The notes under the pieces were generated by a model. That model was not told where the DNA came from and did no database searches. It worked only from the letters and a program-made list of their open reading frames with translations. From the NCBI GenBank assembly GCA_036346255.1, contig JAYEVH010000331.1, positions 1 to 64,000 on the forward strand: 64,000 nucleotides of DNA, read 5' to 3'. The position numbers and the translations under genes were made by a program. The stretch comes from Ampelocalamus luodianensis (lineage: Eukaryota; Streptophyta; Magnoliopsida; Poales; Poaceae). How positions within the stretch are numbered: position 1 is the first letter of the stretch; every line of letters starts with the position of its first letter. Below are positions 1 through 12,252 of the stretch, one piece after another.

Positions 1-1493
1 TATGCATTGCTACTTTGTGTTAAACTATTGTCGATAGTTGACCTAGTAAATGCATTTCCTTAGGCATATGATTATCCTTTACTACCATTGAGCCTAGGTT
101 ATTCTTTGTGAATTAGAGTTCATGATGAGCTCTTGTCACTTAGTAGTTGCGAATAAATTGCTTAGCCATGCTTAGCTTCCAGAAATGGACGGTTATCGAC
201 TTGTCGATAACCTTGATCACATAAAACTCATTATCTCTTATGATTTCACTTTGTGCCATGTCTACTTATGAAAACTAAACCGAAACAAAATGATTTAGAC
301 TTGGGCACAATGGTAAGATGGTGTGATTTTGGGTGTGATCGAATGGTGCCCGTCAACAAGGACCGAATATCTTGTTACACTAAACCAAGCATTTTAGCGT
401 GCTAACCACACTAGAGGGTATGGGACCTCTCTTGACTTAGTACTTTGGCGTGTATTGGCTTCGGTCGCAGGAGTCGCAGGAGGGATGGTGCTGGGAGCAT
501 TGTAGTGTCCAAAGGCTTCTCCCGTGATGGTGGTTGTCTTTCGCTTGTAATGTAAGCGCATGGGTTTCTACCATACGAGCTACTCGTAGTCAATGCACAA
601 TATTGGAAAGCGCTCAGAGGACTTAGCCGTGCAAGCATACCTTCTAAGTGTGCTTTGTGGCTTAAAGGCGATCAAGTGTGGGTACATTGGTACACCCTCG
701 CAGGTTAAAACTATTCGAATAGCCTCGCCCTAGGTTATGGACACGCTTGACAAGGTCTTTCAAGAGTTAGACTACAACCTTTTAATTAAAACTTGATGGG
801 TGATACGAATCTGGGATTCGTGCTATGTTGTGGTGGCTATTGGGATAGTCACTTCTAGGTGGCTACTTGTATTTATCATTATTTTCGCCATGCTATGCTC
901 AACATTAAAATTTATTTGTAAACTTGCTTTTAAATGTATTACATTATTGCAAATAAAGTTGGCTTTATGCAAAATGAGACATACAACCTCCACCTAAATA
1001 AGCTTGTATGTAGTTTATGAATAGGCCTGCTATTCCACACGCCGCCTTATGAGTACCTTTGTGTACTCAGCTATCTTGCTTAAATATAATTGTTGCAGAG
1101 GCGTAGGTGAGCTTGAAGGGCCTCACTTTGTGAGTCTGTGTTGTGGTAGCTATGGGCGACTAGCTTGGCGGTCCTGGTCGGTTGCCTTGTGGGTTATGTG
1201 GCTAACCGGTCGACTTTTGTCCTAGCCATCTTATGGCACCTTTTGCTTCCACTGTCATTCTTGTGTATTGTTCTATTTGGCCGGTCGGCTCTCTTTTGTA
1301 ATAACTTACTTTATCTATGTCCTTTACTAGACTTGTTAATGTATGTTGTATGGAAATGATGTGTAATTTTGTGATGATGTGCATATGTCGCACTCGGGAA
1401 GCGTATGTCCATCGAGGCTTAGAATGTTTAATTAGTGACGCTAGAACCATTTGGAGGTTAAGTGTTACTAGTTAAATATTCCGGGTCCTCACA
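1..1493 (+). mobile_element. Truncated gypsy LTR, A-like, 3' part
   Basis: This stretch is the reverse-complement counterpart of the outer part of LTR A at 3418 onward and is clearly diverged from it. It ends with the same GGTCCTCACA terminus at 1493, so it reads on the plus strand. The CTATTCGAATAG module lies at 711-722. The left part runs off the window. No primer binding site follows, so it is a solo or broken LTR or the outer LTR of an element lying to the left. The open frames inside it are not conserved and are not genes. Confidence 0.8.
711..722 (+). repeat. LTR palindrome module, copy 1
   Basis: Perfect 12-bp palindrome CTATTCGAATAG. It is preceded by a GTACACCCTCGCAGG-like stretch and followed by CCTAGGTTATGGACACGC. 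The same block recurs in the other long LTRs of the window. Confidence 0.85.
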
Positions 1494-1515
1494 GGGGTGT
1501 CCGCGCCGGAGGGAA

Positions 1516-1535
1516 GCTCGGGCGGCCGCCCGAGC
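1516..1535. repeat. 20-bp perfect GC palindrome
   Basis: The 20 bases read the same on both strands and are centred on GCGGCCGC. They lie 23 bp past the end of the LTR fragment. Confidence 0.8.
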
Positions 1536-1788
1536 ATGCCCGAAGGGAGGGTCCGCCCCTGCTCTCAATCCCAAGGAGAAATCTTCCTGCTTGAGAATAA
1601 AATCTCTGTTGCCGTTTGGGAACAACAGAGATAAAAATCCTGACCATGAAAACAATTCAATTTTTTTTTAAAAAACATAAAATTGAGAAACAACACACAA
1701 CTAAACAAATCAAAGAGATAAACATTCCCACAATTATCTTGCAACTAAACATCCAGAAACAACGACACGACGTTTGATTATGAAAGAT

Positions 1789-1860
1789 GACAGAACAAGG
1801 TAGCTAAGTTTAATGGTTGACCACGACAGAACAAGGTAGCTAAGTTTACTGGTTGACCAC
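1789..1860. repeat. 36-bp tandem duplication
   Basis: Two adjacent 36-bp units (1789-1824 and 1825-1860) differ at a single base (TTTAATGG versus TTTACTGG). Confidence 0.9.
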
Positions 1861-2745
1861 GACCCTCTAAACCGCAATGAATCCACTGACATCAGGTTAT
1901 CTTGGAGCTCGTTTATTTCAGGAACTACATAAAGGTAGAATGAAACATTCCAGAATATCAGAATGAACCAACAGTAGATAACATTCCAGAATGAACAAAC
2001 AGTAGGTAAGCATCTCAAATAGCAACTGTGCACCAAAATCTGCTAAAACAAAATGCCTCACAATACGAATATCAGCAAGGGAATCTGCATCATAGTTCTT
2101 GCCCAAAAAATTAACAAACTCCATTTTTGGATTCATCGAGTACCTGAAAGTAGATAAGCATCTAGCCAGCGTTTAACATATGATGTAAAACGGCAGTGTG
2201 GACGAATCTACCAACTTGCTAGTTCAAGGTAAAGATATTGCTTGTTAAATGGTGTCATCAAAAGAATTGCACAAGAATTCATCGCAATTGCTTTATAAGA
2301 TTATATTTGGAACTAGGGCATAGGTTCTGAAAAATGTTAGATTCACACACGCATCAAAAGAATAGTTGGTTCTTCAATGGTGTCATCCCTCTACCGCAAA
2401 ACAGCAGGGTCTGAAAACAGTATAAGCCAAAACCAGAAAATCTTCTTGCCATTCTCTGTCTATCTATTCCTTGTGTGTAGTACACTAGTACTTGGTATTT
2501 TCCTTTCAATTTTCTAGTACTCCTTTCACTCCTTCGCGAGTCCTTCCTCTGTCTGTCACCTTTGCATAGCTAGCCTAGATTAACATAATGCTTCCAGGGA
2601 CTACAGAGAGATTGCTAGCTAAATTGGTGTTCAATTGCATGATGCAAGACAATTTCAATCAAAATCTGTTTGCATAGTAATATTAAGACTTAAGACTAAC
2701 ACATTTGCCATGGTTCCCTTGTTCTAAACATTGCAAACCCTACTG

Positions 2746-2835
2746 AAATTTCTCTATTTAGCATTCCTACTATATCTCACTTGAGTTTTTGGTGTTGATA
2801 CAAATTTCTCTATTCAGCATTCCTACTATATCTCA
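2746..2835. repeat. 34-bp direct repeat pair
   Basis: The 34-bp unit at 2746-2779 recurs at 2802-2835 with one substitution and a 22-bp gap. Confidence 0.85.
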
Positions 2836-3417
2836 AAATTTGCATTGCTGGTTAAAAAACAGAGGGCACATAATTGAATTCTAATCCAAATCTGACCTAA
2901 TAACAAGCTCTGAACAGCATATTTCCATGCCAAACACACAAGGATGTAGCCATAAACTTACATCGATCGCAGCCATTAGATTCCAGACTAAACAAACTAT
3001 CCACCCCTCTGCCGCACACAAATCACCATTCCGCAGAACTCAGACCATCTACCAAACATGACGAACCATGAATCACAACCACTCCATTTCATCACACAAC
3101 AGGTAAGTAGTAAAATCCGTTTTAAAAAACATGTAAGTAGTAAAAGAAGTACTGTACTGAGGTAGTAATTTAGAAACAGAACAGGTGGAGGAAGCCATGA
3201 ATCTCACCGGGCTGGGGCTCCCGAGCCCGAATCGGCACCGGCGACGTGAAATCCAGCACGCCCACCCCCCACAAAGACCCGATTTCTGCCGTCGAATCAG
3301 AGCTCGGGCGTCGGCGAGGCCCAAATCTTTCCACAGTGGTGGCGTTTAATTTCTTTGGTGCGCGAGAGGATTTCTGGCGGAGGCGACTTGGATGGGGATG
3401 TGGGGACGGAGAGTGCG

Positions 3418-6400
3418 TGTGAGGACCCCAATTTATTTGGTTTGTAATGCTTAACCAACCACCCTGGCCCCAAAGATCACAAATCAAATAATCGATCTCT
3501 AGATATGATACTTCCTGCAAAGCAGATACACACTCCTGTACAAAATTAGACATCAACTCCATTCCAAACATAGAGTCCAAACACCACACTACCAAACGGA
3601 AGATAAACAAATAGTAGAGTTATTACGCACACAGCCGACCGGCCCAAAAGATACACAAATAACAAAACGATAAATGAAGCAAAGTGCCATAAGATGGCTA
3701 TAAACAAAGCCAATTAGTGTGCCTTCAACCCACAAGGCATCCGACCGACCGCCAAGTCTAGTCGCCCACGAAACGGCAACACGACTCCATGTATGAGGCC
3801 CCGAGGCTCACCTTCTTCCTCTCGCAACAAAACATCAAGCAAAGCACCGAGTACAAAGATTGTCTTTGTACCCACAAGACCGACGTGTGAACTAGCGCAC
3901 TGCTAATATGCTACATGCAGATTTGTTTAGTGGAGGCCATATGTTTCATTTGCATAAAGCCAATTTTCATTTGCAATAATATAGTACAGTTTGAAGGCAA
4001 GTTTGCAATTCATTTTAAAGTTAAACTAACAAGAAAGATAATAATAACCAAAGAGAAAGATAAACAACCTAGAAGTGACTATCCCTATAGTCACTCCAAC
4101 AATAGCACGAATCCCGCATTCGCACTCACCCATCAAGTTTTAATTTAAATGTTGTAGTCTAACTCTCGATAAGCTTACCCAAGCTTGTCCATCACCTAGA
4201 CGAGGCTATTCGAATAGTTTTCAAACCCCGCAGGGTGTACCATCAGACCCACACCTCGCATCGCCTTTAAGCCAAAGCACACTAGAAGGTATGTCACATG
4301 CAGCTAAGTCCTACGAGACTTTTCCAATATTGTGTATTAACTACGAGAGCTCGTATGGATAGAAATCCATACGCTACATGGTAAAGCCTAAAAGGCAACT
4401 ACCCACTCGTGATAAAGCTTTTGGACAACTACCATGCTCCCACCTCCATCCCTCCCGCGACCCTCGCACCGAGCCAATACACGCCAAAGTACTAGGTCAA
4501 GAGAGGTCCCATACCTCTAGTGTGGTTAGCACTAAATGCTTGATAATGTAAACTCACAAGATGTTCGGTCCTTAATTGACTCGTGCACCTTTCCAGTCAC
4601 ACCCAATAGATCACACCAATCTTACCATTGTGCCCGCGTCTAAATCATTTTTGTTTTTTTTTTTCATTTTTAGTTTTGCAATTAAACATAGCAAAATGCT
4701 CAAACATAAAGTTATAGAAAATTTTAGGTGATCAAGGTTACCGACTAAAGTCGATAACCGCCTGGGCTTCTACCGATAGCTAAGCATGTCTAAACAAATT
4801 GACCCGGATCTACTAAGTGACAAGAGATCATCCAATGACCTCTAATCACAAAGAAATATCCTAAGCTCAAGTAGTAGAGATCAATATTTTGTCTACAGGA
4901 TATGCAACTACTGATTTAACTAAACAATTTAACACAAATTAAGCAATGCATACATACAAATTGAAACAAAATATTAGACTTCAAAATACGGGATAAACAT
5001 GATCAAACTACTTGCCCGGTCTTTGTTGCTCAAGTTGTTGCGGAGGGTCGTTCTCGTGGTTGCCGCAAATATCGAAGCCTAACGATAGAACAAATAACAA
5101 ATAATAAGAGCGAAAAACACCACAAAACTCAACCATCAAAAACAAACACCAATTTAAACACAGAGGCTAGGCCATCACAAAAGGAGTAACAAATAATCGC
5201 ACAGAGATGCTTCAAATAGACATGCTTTCAAGTGATAGATCTACCCACTCACTTATTTATCAAAGCAACCACAAAATCAATCCTCTTATATGATTTAAAC
5301 TTTGGACAGACTTTGATGGTGATTGTGTGCACATCTATTATTTAATCATCAAGTTAACACATCAAAACAAATTTAGCTACTCTAAAACAACCATTAACAA
5401 ATGAGAGAATGTAACTCGCAAGAAGCTATTGAAAACACTAACTAGTCAAGTATCCAACTATGAGATGCTAAACAAAATTCTAATTAAGTTTGGGCTTTAA
5501 TAAAATTCAGCTACTAACACACCTAAGCAACATGCCAACATATTGCAAGGTTATCACCATTCAAAGATGCTACTACACCAAATCTTCATCAGACCGATAA
5601 ATCAAAAGTACAGAGACAATAACATGATCACTAACTATCCCTTATGATCAAACATGACAACAAGAGCTTTGAAACTTAAAGATACTAACTAAATGATTTC
5701 ATGCTAACCACCACAACAAAAGGGAGCCAACCAAAGACTAAACAAGAATCCAAAGCATAAGAATGAAGCTAAAATTTAGTTAATGACAATGTAAACGCAT
5801 AAACGAGGAACAACACTAAAATTCTTTCAAACTTCCAACACCAAATTTTGATCATGCAATGAGAGTGAACTAAAGAACATTCCTAAACATGATTAGAGAC
5901 TAAAGAACTGGTTTTGAAGGAGGGCCCCACCGATGAGAAACAGAGGAGAACACAAACCAAGAACAGAGGCTCTGGCCGATCTGGACTGAACTTGCCGTCG
6001 GCGAGAAGTGGCGGGCTGGTCAGGCGACGGCCAAAATGGGTCACCCAGAGGTTATGGGCTAAGGGTGGCGCGGTTTGCTGAGAAGACGGAGGCGACGCGC
6101 GACGAACACGGCGGCAGTAGGGGTGACAAGGTGCGATCGCATTAGAGAGGAAGACAAGGAAATTTAGCGCGATGAGCATCACACAGCTCTAGGAACTCAC
6201 CGTGTGCTTGGCGACGACGAGAGGCACCAGAGTGGCTCGGCGACGAGCCCGCGGCGCGCAAGGCGATCAACGGTGACAGGAGCCCGGGTGAACGAGGACG
6301 TGGGAGAGAGTGGAGAAGAAAGGTGGAGTCCAGTGATGCTCACCGAGCAAGGAATCGAGTTGGAGCTCACCGAGAAGACACGGTGGCGGAAGAGGCGGTT

Positions 6401-7539
6401 TCGCCGGACTTGGAGAAGAAAGCTCACGCAGCCTTCACTGCACGATGAAATCCAAAATTCCTTGAGGGGTTTACTTCCAGGAGTTGGAACACACCGTGAC
6501 GCGGTCGGCGATGACCGAGCTCACCGAGCGCCGAACGCCGGAGGCGCCGCAGCGACGCCACGCCCCGGAGCTCTGGAGAAGAAAGGCAATGGAGACGAAA
6601 ACGAGGTAGGGAAACCTCGTTGGCTTTTGTAGGAGCAAAGTGAGGCAATGAGGTGAGGCGGTGGGCGGTGAAAAGACCGGAGGCGAGGTGGCGCAGGCAT
6701 GCAGCGGCGAGCCGACGAGAGCTACGCGGCGAAAGCGTTGCGCCGAGCCGGGCGAAACGACGTGGCTGAAATAGCTCGCAGTGGGACCGCCTGTCGGCGA
6801 TCGACGAGCGGCGCGAACCGTGGTTTGACTCGATCAAGATCGCACCGACCGTTGGATCTAAGATGGACGGCCGAGATTGATGTATGCATTCGACAGTCGG
6901 TTGCGCACACGAACGTGGATCGCGATGCACAACGACGCCACGATTGATTAGGTTCGCGCGGTGCAGTTAGGCGGTGCGACCGCGTCGCTTAGGTGCGGTC
7001 GGACTCGAGTCGGAGGTTGGGTCCGAGTCCGAGGAACGATGATTCCGTGTTTGATTTCAAAAGGCGATAAGGTTCGAGGAATTTTTAGAGGTAGCTCCTG
7101 AGCTCCACAAATTCCGAAATTTTTATGGTAGCTACTAGAGACAGAGAACAACATTGCATAAATTTTTCAGAACTTTTTATGCACTGAAAAGTTCTGCATA
7201 AAATTCACAAGTATGCTGACCTAGGGTTTGACCAGATTTTCAACTAGTTTGACTTGGCCACTTGAAATAGCAAATAAAATCTAAAAATTGTGAAATAATT
7301 CAGGGAGGTAGATAGGATGATCAGGATGCTAGGAAAAATATTTGCAGAGGATGATTACAAGTTTGAAAGCTAAGAATTTGCTGACAACAATTTCCCTTCA
7401 CAAGAATTCAATTCTAGAAAATGGAAATTGCTAGGGAAAATTTGGAAAACTTCCAAATGATTTGATGAGACAACAAAAGTTTTTATTTCTCCTCAAAATT
7501 TTACATTTGAAATACAAACCCTAAGTTAGGGCTGTTACA
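3418..7539 (-). repeat. Element A 3' LTR, about 4.1 kb
   Basis: On the plus strand it begins TGTGAGGACC and ends GGGCTGTTACA, so in element sense it is TGTAACAGCCC...TCCTCACA. It matches 12253-16358 along its length with many small indels. The palindrome module is at 4206-4217. The GC-rich part at about 5900-7000 lies in the 5' (promoter) half in element sense. Frames in that part arise from GC-rich sequence and are not conserved between copies. Confidence 0.9.
4206..4217 (-). repeat. LTR palindrome module, copy 2
   Basis: CTATTCGAATAG inside the 3' LTR of element A, inverted relative to copy 1 together with its flanks. Confidence 0.85.
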
Positions 7540-7554
7540 AATCTCCTCTTACAG
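7540..7554 (-). other. Element A polypurine tract
   Basis: The plus strand reads AATCTCCTCTTAC directly after the LTR, so the element strand carries GTAAGAGGAGATT against the LTR start. This is the usual primer for plus-strand DNA synthesis. Confidence 0.75.
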
Positions 7555-7559
7555 AATCT

Positions 7560-9089
7560 CGCCGAGATTCTCGATCATCGAGAAGAAAGATGGGTAATCT
7601 GGCCGAGACGATCTTCCCGCTCCCAAGTGGCTTCATCCTCGGAGTGGTTCGACCACTGAACTTTAAGGAACTTGATCACACGGTTCCTTGTTCTCGCTCA
7701 CTTCTTCGAGGATACGAGCGGGACGCCACGATAAGACAGATCTTCTTGCACATCGATATTTTCCAAAGGCGCCTCTTCAATCGAACACGAAGGCACTTTT
7801 TCAATTGTGACACATGGAAAACATCATGCACCCTTCAAGTGTAGCCGGCAACTCTAACTTGTATGCAATACTCCCACTTTCTTGATGATGCGACACGCCC
7901 GACATATCGAGGAGCCGCTTGTTCTTGACACCAAACGACGATGTCCCTTCAGAGGCGAGACTTTGAGATACACAAAGTCATTGGGCCGAAACTCGTTCTT
8001 CGGCGACGCCGACCGCATAGCTCTTCCGCTCGATCGAGCTACGCGCAAGTGCTCACGTAATCAACCGCACTTGACTTTCGTGCTCATTGATAGAATCCGA
8101 CCAAAGAACCGCTTTCACCGCCACCGCCAATCTGTTCGCAGCACGCCATACAAAGCCTCAAATGGTGCCATACCGAGACTAGCCTCGAAGCCGTTGTTGT
8201 AGGAGAACTCGCAAGCGCAGCACTTCTCCCAATTCTTCCCATAGAAAGAACACAAGCACGTAGCATATCTTCAAGAACTTGGTTGACTTCGCCCGCCTCG
8301 ACCATCACCGAGGATGATAGGTCGAAGTGAAAGAAAGACGGTCCCCATGGCTTCCTCGAGATCGTACAAAGTCGGAAGTGAAAAGAGAACCACGATCTCG
8401 ACACCATCGCTCGTGGCACACCATGCAAACTCACAATGCGGGATATGTAGAGATCCGCCAACTTATCGACATCGTGGCGGTACATACCGGCGTAAAATGT
8501 GCTACTTCACAATCGATCGATAACAACCGTATAGCATCCTTCCTCGAAGAAGTATGGGGCGACTCAAAGATAAAATCCATGCCTACGTAATCCCACTTCC
8601 ACTCGTATAGGCAAGGGTCAAGAAGACCCACTGACGCCGATGCTCGGCCTTGACGCGACAACATATGTCACATCTCGCCACGAACCTGGCAATCTCACGC
8701 TTCATGCGAGTCCACCAGAATCTCTGACGCAGATCTTGGTACATTTTGGTGGCCCCGGGATGGATGGACAAAGGCGAATCATGGGCCTCCTCGAGAATCA
8801 AATCCCGCAACTCTGGGACCTTTGGGACCACAAGACGCTGCCCAAACCACACAACATCGTGCTCATCTTCTGTGAAACACTTGGCTGATCCATCCTTGAT
8901 ATTCTGCTTGATTTTACCCACACCATCATCCGATTGCAGGTTGTCTTGATTTGATCCACCAAGGTTGGTTGCACAACCAAGGCAAAGAAGGGAACCATGC
9001 TCAACCAAACCCAAGTTGAGACGCTGAAATTCGCGAAGAAGCGCAGTTGTCGCTTCTGGATCATCAAAGTATTGCAATACACCTTTCAT
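7560..9089 (-). pseudogene. Element A integrase and chromodomain-like tail
   Basis: Integrase inserts the cDNA into chromosomes. The zinc-binding N-terminus is readable between about 8800 and 8640: an EEAH histidine, an SIHPG histidine, then the CDIC cysteine pair. The core starts with the first catalytic aspartate in VGMDFI near 8580. Further on come NDFVYLKVSPLKG (about 7960-8000) and a WSNHSE-type chromodomain-like end near 7650. Frames change several times, for example just after KAEH. The tail can direct integration toward particular chromatin in chromoviruses (family knowledge). Several breaks coincide with expected CAG/CTG sites and may be sequence errors. Confidence 0.8.
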
Positions 9090-9460
9090 TTAAGTGCATC
9101 GGCAACTACATTGGCCTTGCCAGATGATATCAATACCCATGTCATAATCTTTGATCAATTCCACCATCTCCTCCGCTCGAGGTTCAGATCCGTTGGGTGA
9201 ACAAATATTTCAAGCTCTTGTGATCGGAATACACCTCACAAATGTTACCGATCGATAATGCCGCCAAATCTTAAGCGCATGCACCACAAAGAAGAAGTTC
9301 TAAATCATGGGTGGGATAGTTGAGCTCATGAGGTCTCAATCGCTCGATGCATAGGCAACCGCTTTGCCTTCCCGCATAAGAACACATCCAAGGCCTCGAC
9401 GAGAGGCATCGCAATAAATATCAAGCTCTTGTGGATATCAGAAGAGTGAGGATCGGGTCA
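9090..9460 (-). pseudogene. Element A RNase H
   Basis: RNase H removes the RNA strand during reverse transcription. The segment follows the RT connection region (AGYYALYRNFSKIAKS, about 9530-9590). In broken frames it matches the DIYCDAS start and LRPHELNYPTHDLEL part that are clearer in elements B and D. The end, expected to read ADALSR, is interrupted near 9092 by a stop. It sits between RT and integrase as in all Ty3/gypsy pol genes. Confidence 0.65.
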
Positions 9461-10450
9461 AGTCAACCGCCGCTTGAGCTCCCGAAGCTCTCATCACAAG
9501 CGTAGGACCACACAAACTTCTTGTCCTTCTTGAGCAATTCAACATCGACTTTGCGATCTTGGAGAAATTTCGATAAAGCGCGTAGTAGCCCGCTAAACCA
9601 GAAAACTCCGCACATCGCTGGATCGACTTGAGCGACCCCAAGATAGAACATCGCCGACCTATCGGGATCCACTACTACGCTCCAATTGAAAGAACATGGC
9701 CCAAGAATGCCACTTCCTTCAACCGTAACTCGCATTTGCTAAACTTTGCATATAGCCGATGCTCCGCAGCCTTGCCCAAAACTATCTTCGATGCTCAAGA
9801 TGCTCTTCTTCATTCTTGGAATAGATAAGAATATCATCAATAAAGACCACCACAAATTTATCCAAAACTCCATGAATCTGAATTCATTAAGTTCATGAAC
9901 AACGCTGGAGCATTGGTCAAACCGAAAGACATGACGTGTACTCGCACAGCCATAACGAGTAGTGAAAGCCGCTCGAATATCCTCACCCGATCCGACTTGA
10001 TGATAGCCCAATCTCGCATCAATCTTGGAGAACACCCGAGCTCCGCATAACCGGGTCAAAAAGATCATCAACGCGGCGAGGATATTTGTTCTTCACCGCT
10101 ACTTCATTGAGAGGACGGTAATCAACACACATGCGCAAAGTCTTGTCCTTCTTCTTCACAAAGATCACCGGACAACCCCAAGGAGATGAACTCGACGGAT
10201 GAAACCCTTTGCTTGGAGCTCACCAAGTCGCTTCTTCAATTCTTCTAGCTCATTGGGAGGCATCCGATACGCGCTTCGAGATAGGGGCGATCGGCAAAGA
10301 ACTCAATGACAAACTCCGATCTCGAACCGAGGCATCCTGTAAATCATCAGAAAACATCCTCAAAGTCGATACTATGGGAACATCCCGAACCGCAAGGCCG
10401 GCTTTGTCTCTAATGCACATAGATGTGGCCCCGCACTGCGCGTAAAATCC
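9461..10450 (-). pseudogene. Element A reverse transcriptase
   Basis: RT copies the element RNA into DNA. FSKIDARLGYHQV is readable near 10030 and the catalytic FIDDILIYSK motif is intact in one frame, with FIDD at 9833-9844. The finger region near the 5' end and the segment between these motifs are in different frames. The motif order and FIDD (instead of YVDD) fit Ty3/gypsy. Coding is broken by small indels, so activity cannot be inferred. It is continuous with the protease upstream and RNase H downstream, as in a single pol polyprotein. Confidence 0.8.
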
Positions 10451-10760
10451 GACCGCCGCTCAAGGGTCGGGTGAGATAAACAATCTTCCGGCACAATCGA
10501 CGGCCCCAAGTGTTGGGACAACCAATCCATGCCAAGAATCACATCCGCACTCACGAATCGAGTAGAATAAGGTCCGCCAAAAATCCCACTCCTTTGACTA
10601 TGATAGGAACATCCCGACATCGTAAATCAGCCTCTCATTTCCAATTTCGAGAACGGATGAGCAAAGGCACTCCCAAAGGAACGCAGTTGAAGACTACTAG
10701 CAGCAGCAAATGATCTTGAAATAAAAGAATGCGATGCTCGTAATCAAATAATACCGCAGC
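10451..10760 (-). pseudogene. Element A aspartic protease
   Basis: The protease cleaves the polyprotein. DVILGMDWLSQHLG, the typical C-terminal part of gypsy proteases, is readable at about 10490-10540. The active-site region lies about 10700-10750, where the codons for the D-S/T-G triad are disrupted: the frame reads FDYEH where the triad is expected. The same place is damaged in elements B and D. Confidence 0.75.
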
Positions 10761-10899
10761 AGACGAATTAACGAAGTGTACCCATCACGACATCCGGCGC
10801 CCCGAGCCTCCTCACCGAAAGGTGGTTGACTCGACCACCGCCGCACCTTGGGGCTTCGGATCATCTTTGGTCGTGGATGACCACTCTCTCGCCGCGCCT

Positions 10900-11842
10900 C
10901 CATTAGGACGAGGGGCCGCAACACTCGAGGCAAGCGCTGGCGAGTGGCCCTTGTTGTGGCAATAAAACAAGTAACCTCGCCGCCGGATTGCGAGGCCGTC
11001 GCTGGCCGATCGCAGCGCACGTGGTCAAACACGCCCGCGGTGGGCGAGGAGCCGTGCAGATGGCCTCGCGCCGGCGGAGCAAAAGAACGGCCTCGTGCCG
11101 CCCACCCGAGGACGAGTGAGGCGGTGTGAGTAGACCGATGAGCCTCCCATTTGCGCTATGGACTCGCCACGCTTTGCCTTATGCTCGCAACGATGGCCTT
11201 ATCTACCAAGGCCTCGAAAGTGGGAAGTCCACGATAGACACTGCCTCGCAGCCTCCTGACAAGCCATCCATAAACTTCTCCCGCTTAGCCTCATCCGAGG
11301 CCACCTCCCGAGCATAACGAGCAGTGATTAAACTCGCATAAGTACTCCGTCACGCATTTGCGCCCTTGCTTGAGCGCGAGGAATTCTTTCTTTTCACTTC
11401 ATCAAAGCCATCCGGGATGTGGGCCCGACGAAAGGTCGACTCGAACTCCTCCCACGCCGACCACATTATTCGCGGGCCGCATGGCGAGATAGTTCTCCCA
11501 CCATGAGTGCCGCGCCTCAAGCGCGTGGGACGCAAAGAGTGCCTTATCCCGTGCTCGACATCGAGCTATGTTGAGCTTTCGCTCAACCATGCGCAGCCAA
11601 TCGTCCGCATCAAGAGGGTCCTCGTGAGCGGAGAAAGTCGGCGGCATGTACGGAGGAACTCGCAAGTCCCCGCGAGTCGGTGTCCGCCACCACCGCAGGA
11701 GTGGAGGTATTCCTAGCAATAACCTCCAAGATGCGCGCCTGGGTCCATGCGGTTTCGCCGATCTCGAGCGAACCTCACCATGGCTCTGAGGAGGGGAAGC
11801 TCTCATCATGACCACCACTGATCGCATGCGTTCTTCCGCCAT
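10900..11842 (-). pseudogene. Element A gag
   Basis: Gag forms the intracellular particle that packages element RNA. The chosen start is ATG at 11842 (MAEERMRS), because element D has a matching start (MAGERVGA). The capsid region is clear at 11630-11380: DPLDADDWLRMVERKLN, then SWWENYLAMRP, then WEEFESTFRRAHIPDGFDEVKR in the next frame. A single CCHC-type zinc knuckle lies at about 10940-10970 with one base missing (TGTTTTATTGCC). At least two frameshifts split the frame. The spacing to the protease is normal for a gag-pol reading unit. Confidence 0.8.
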
Positions 11843-12237
11843 CCTGCTTACTAAGACAAGTTAGCAACAAATCTAAGAGCAAGAAAGCCCAAAATTTCAC
11901 CAAAATACCCAAAAACAAACACAAAACAGGTAAATTCCAAACAAAGAAAATCAGATACAAAACTACTCGCCACGCCTTACCCTATTATCCCCAAAAGTTT
12001 TAGATGGATTAAACTTCATGGTTCTCCCAAAGGCTAATTTCACCAGTAGTAACTATCTTTGAAAGGAAAGAGAGAAACCAAGTTTCAAAACTCAAATTAG
12101 AGTAAGGTGAGAGAAAGCTAAGATAGGTAAGGAATAAAATCGAGAATCGCTTAGGTTTTCATAAACCTTTTATAATTTGAAAATAAGCCTTCCAAAATAT
12201 CCTAAGGACGACTCGCTTGGGTTGTTACGGCCGTAAT

Positions 12238-12250
12238 GGCTCGATACCAA
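12238..12250 (-). other. Element A primer binding site
   Basis: On the element strand it reads TTGGTATCGAGCC, 2 nt after the LTR terminus. This resembles the initiator-methionine tRNA site used by many plant retroelements. Compared with the clean copy in element C (TGGTATCAGAGCTT) it is altered exactly at the CAG. Confidence 0.75.
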
Positions 12251-12252
12251 CT

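Larger units (their letters stand above)
1494..3417. other. Low-copy spacer between two inverted LTRs
   Basis: This 1.9 kb stretch has no counterpart elsewhere in the window and no recognisable protein. It is AT-rich with short duplications (1789-1860, 2746-2835) and a GC palindrome (1516-1535). The right end, 3170-3417, becomes GC-rich. Read on the minus strand it resembles a gene leader, with a possible splice donor (GGTGAGATTC) near 3206. I cannot show a gene here. Confidence 0.45.

Noticed and set aside
3170..3610. 146-codon minus-strand frame
   Set aside because: It crosses the boundary between LTR A and the flank, so it cannot be a native protein. The flank part is kept only as a possible leader.
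12238..12252. Primer-site sequence considered as a tRNA gene remnant
   Set aside because: Only the short 3' complement of a tRNA is present, at the position expected for a retrotransposon primer site.
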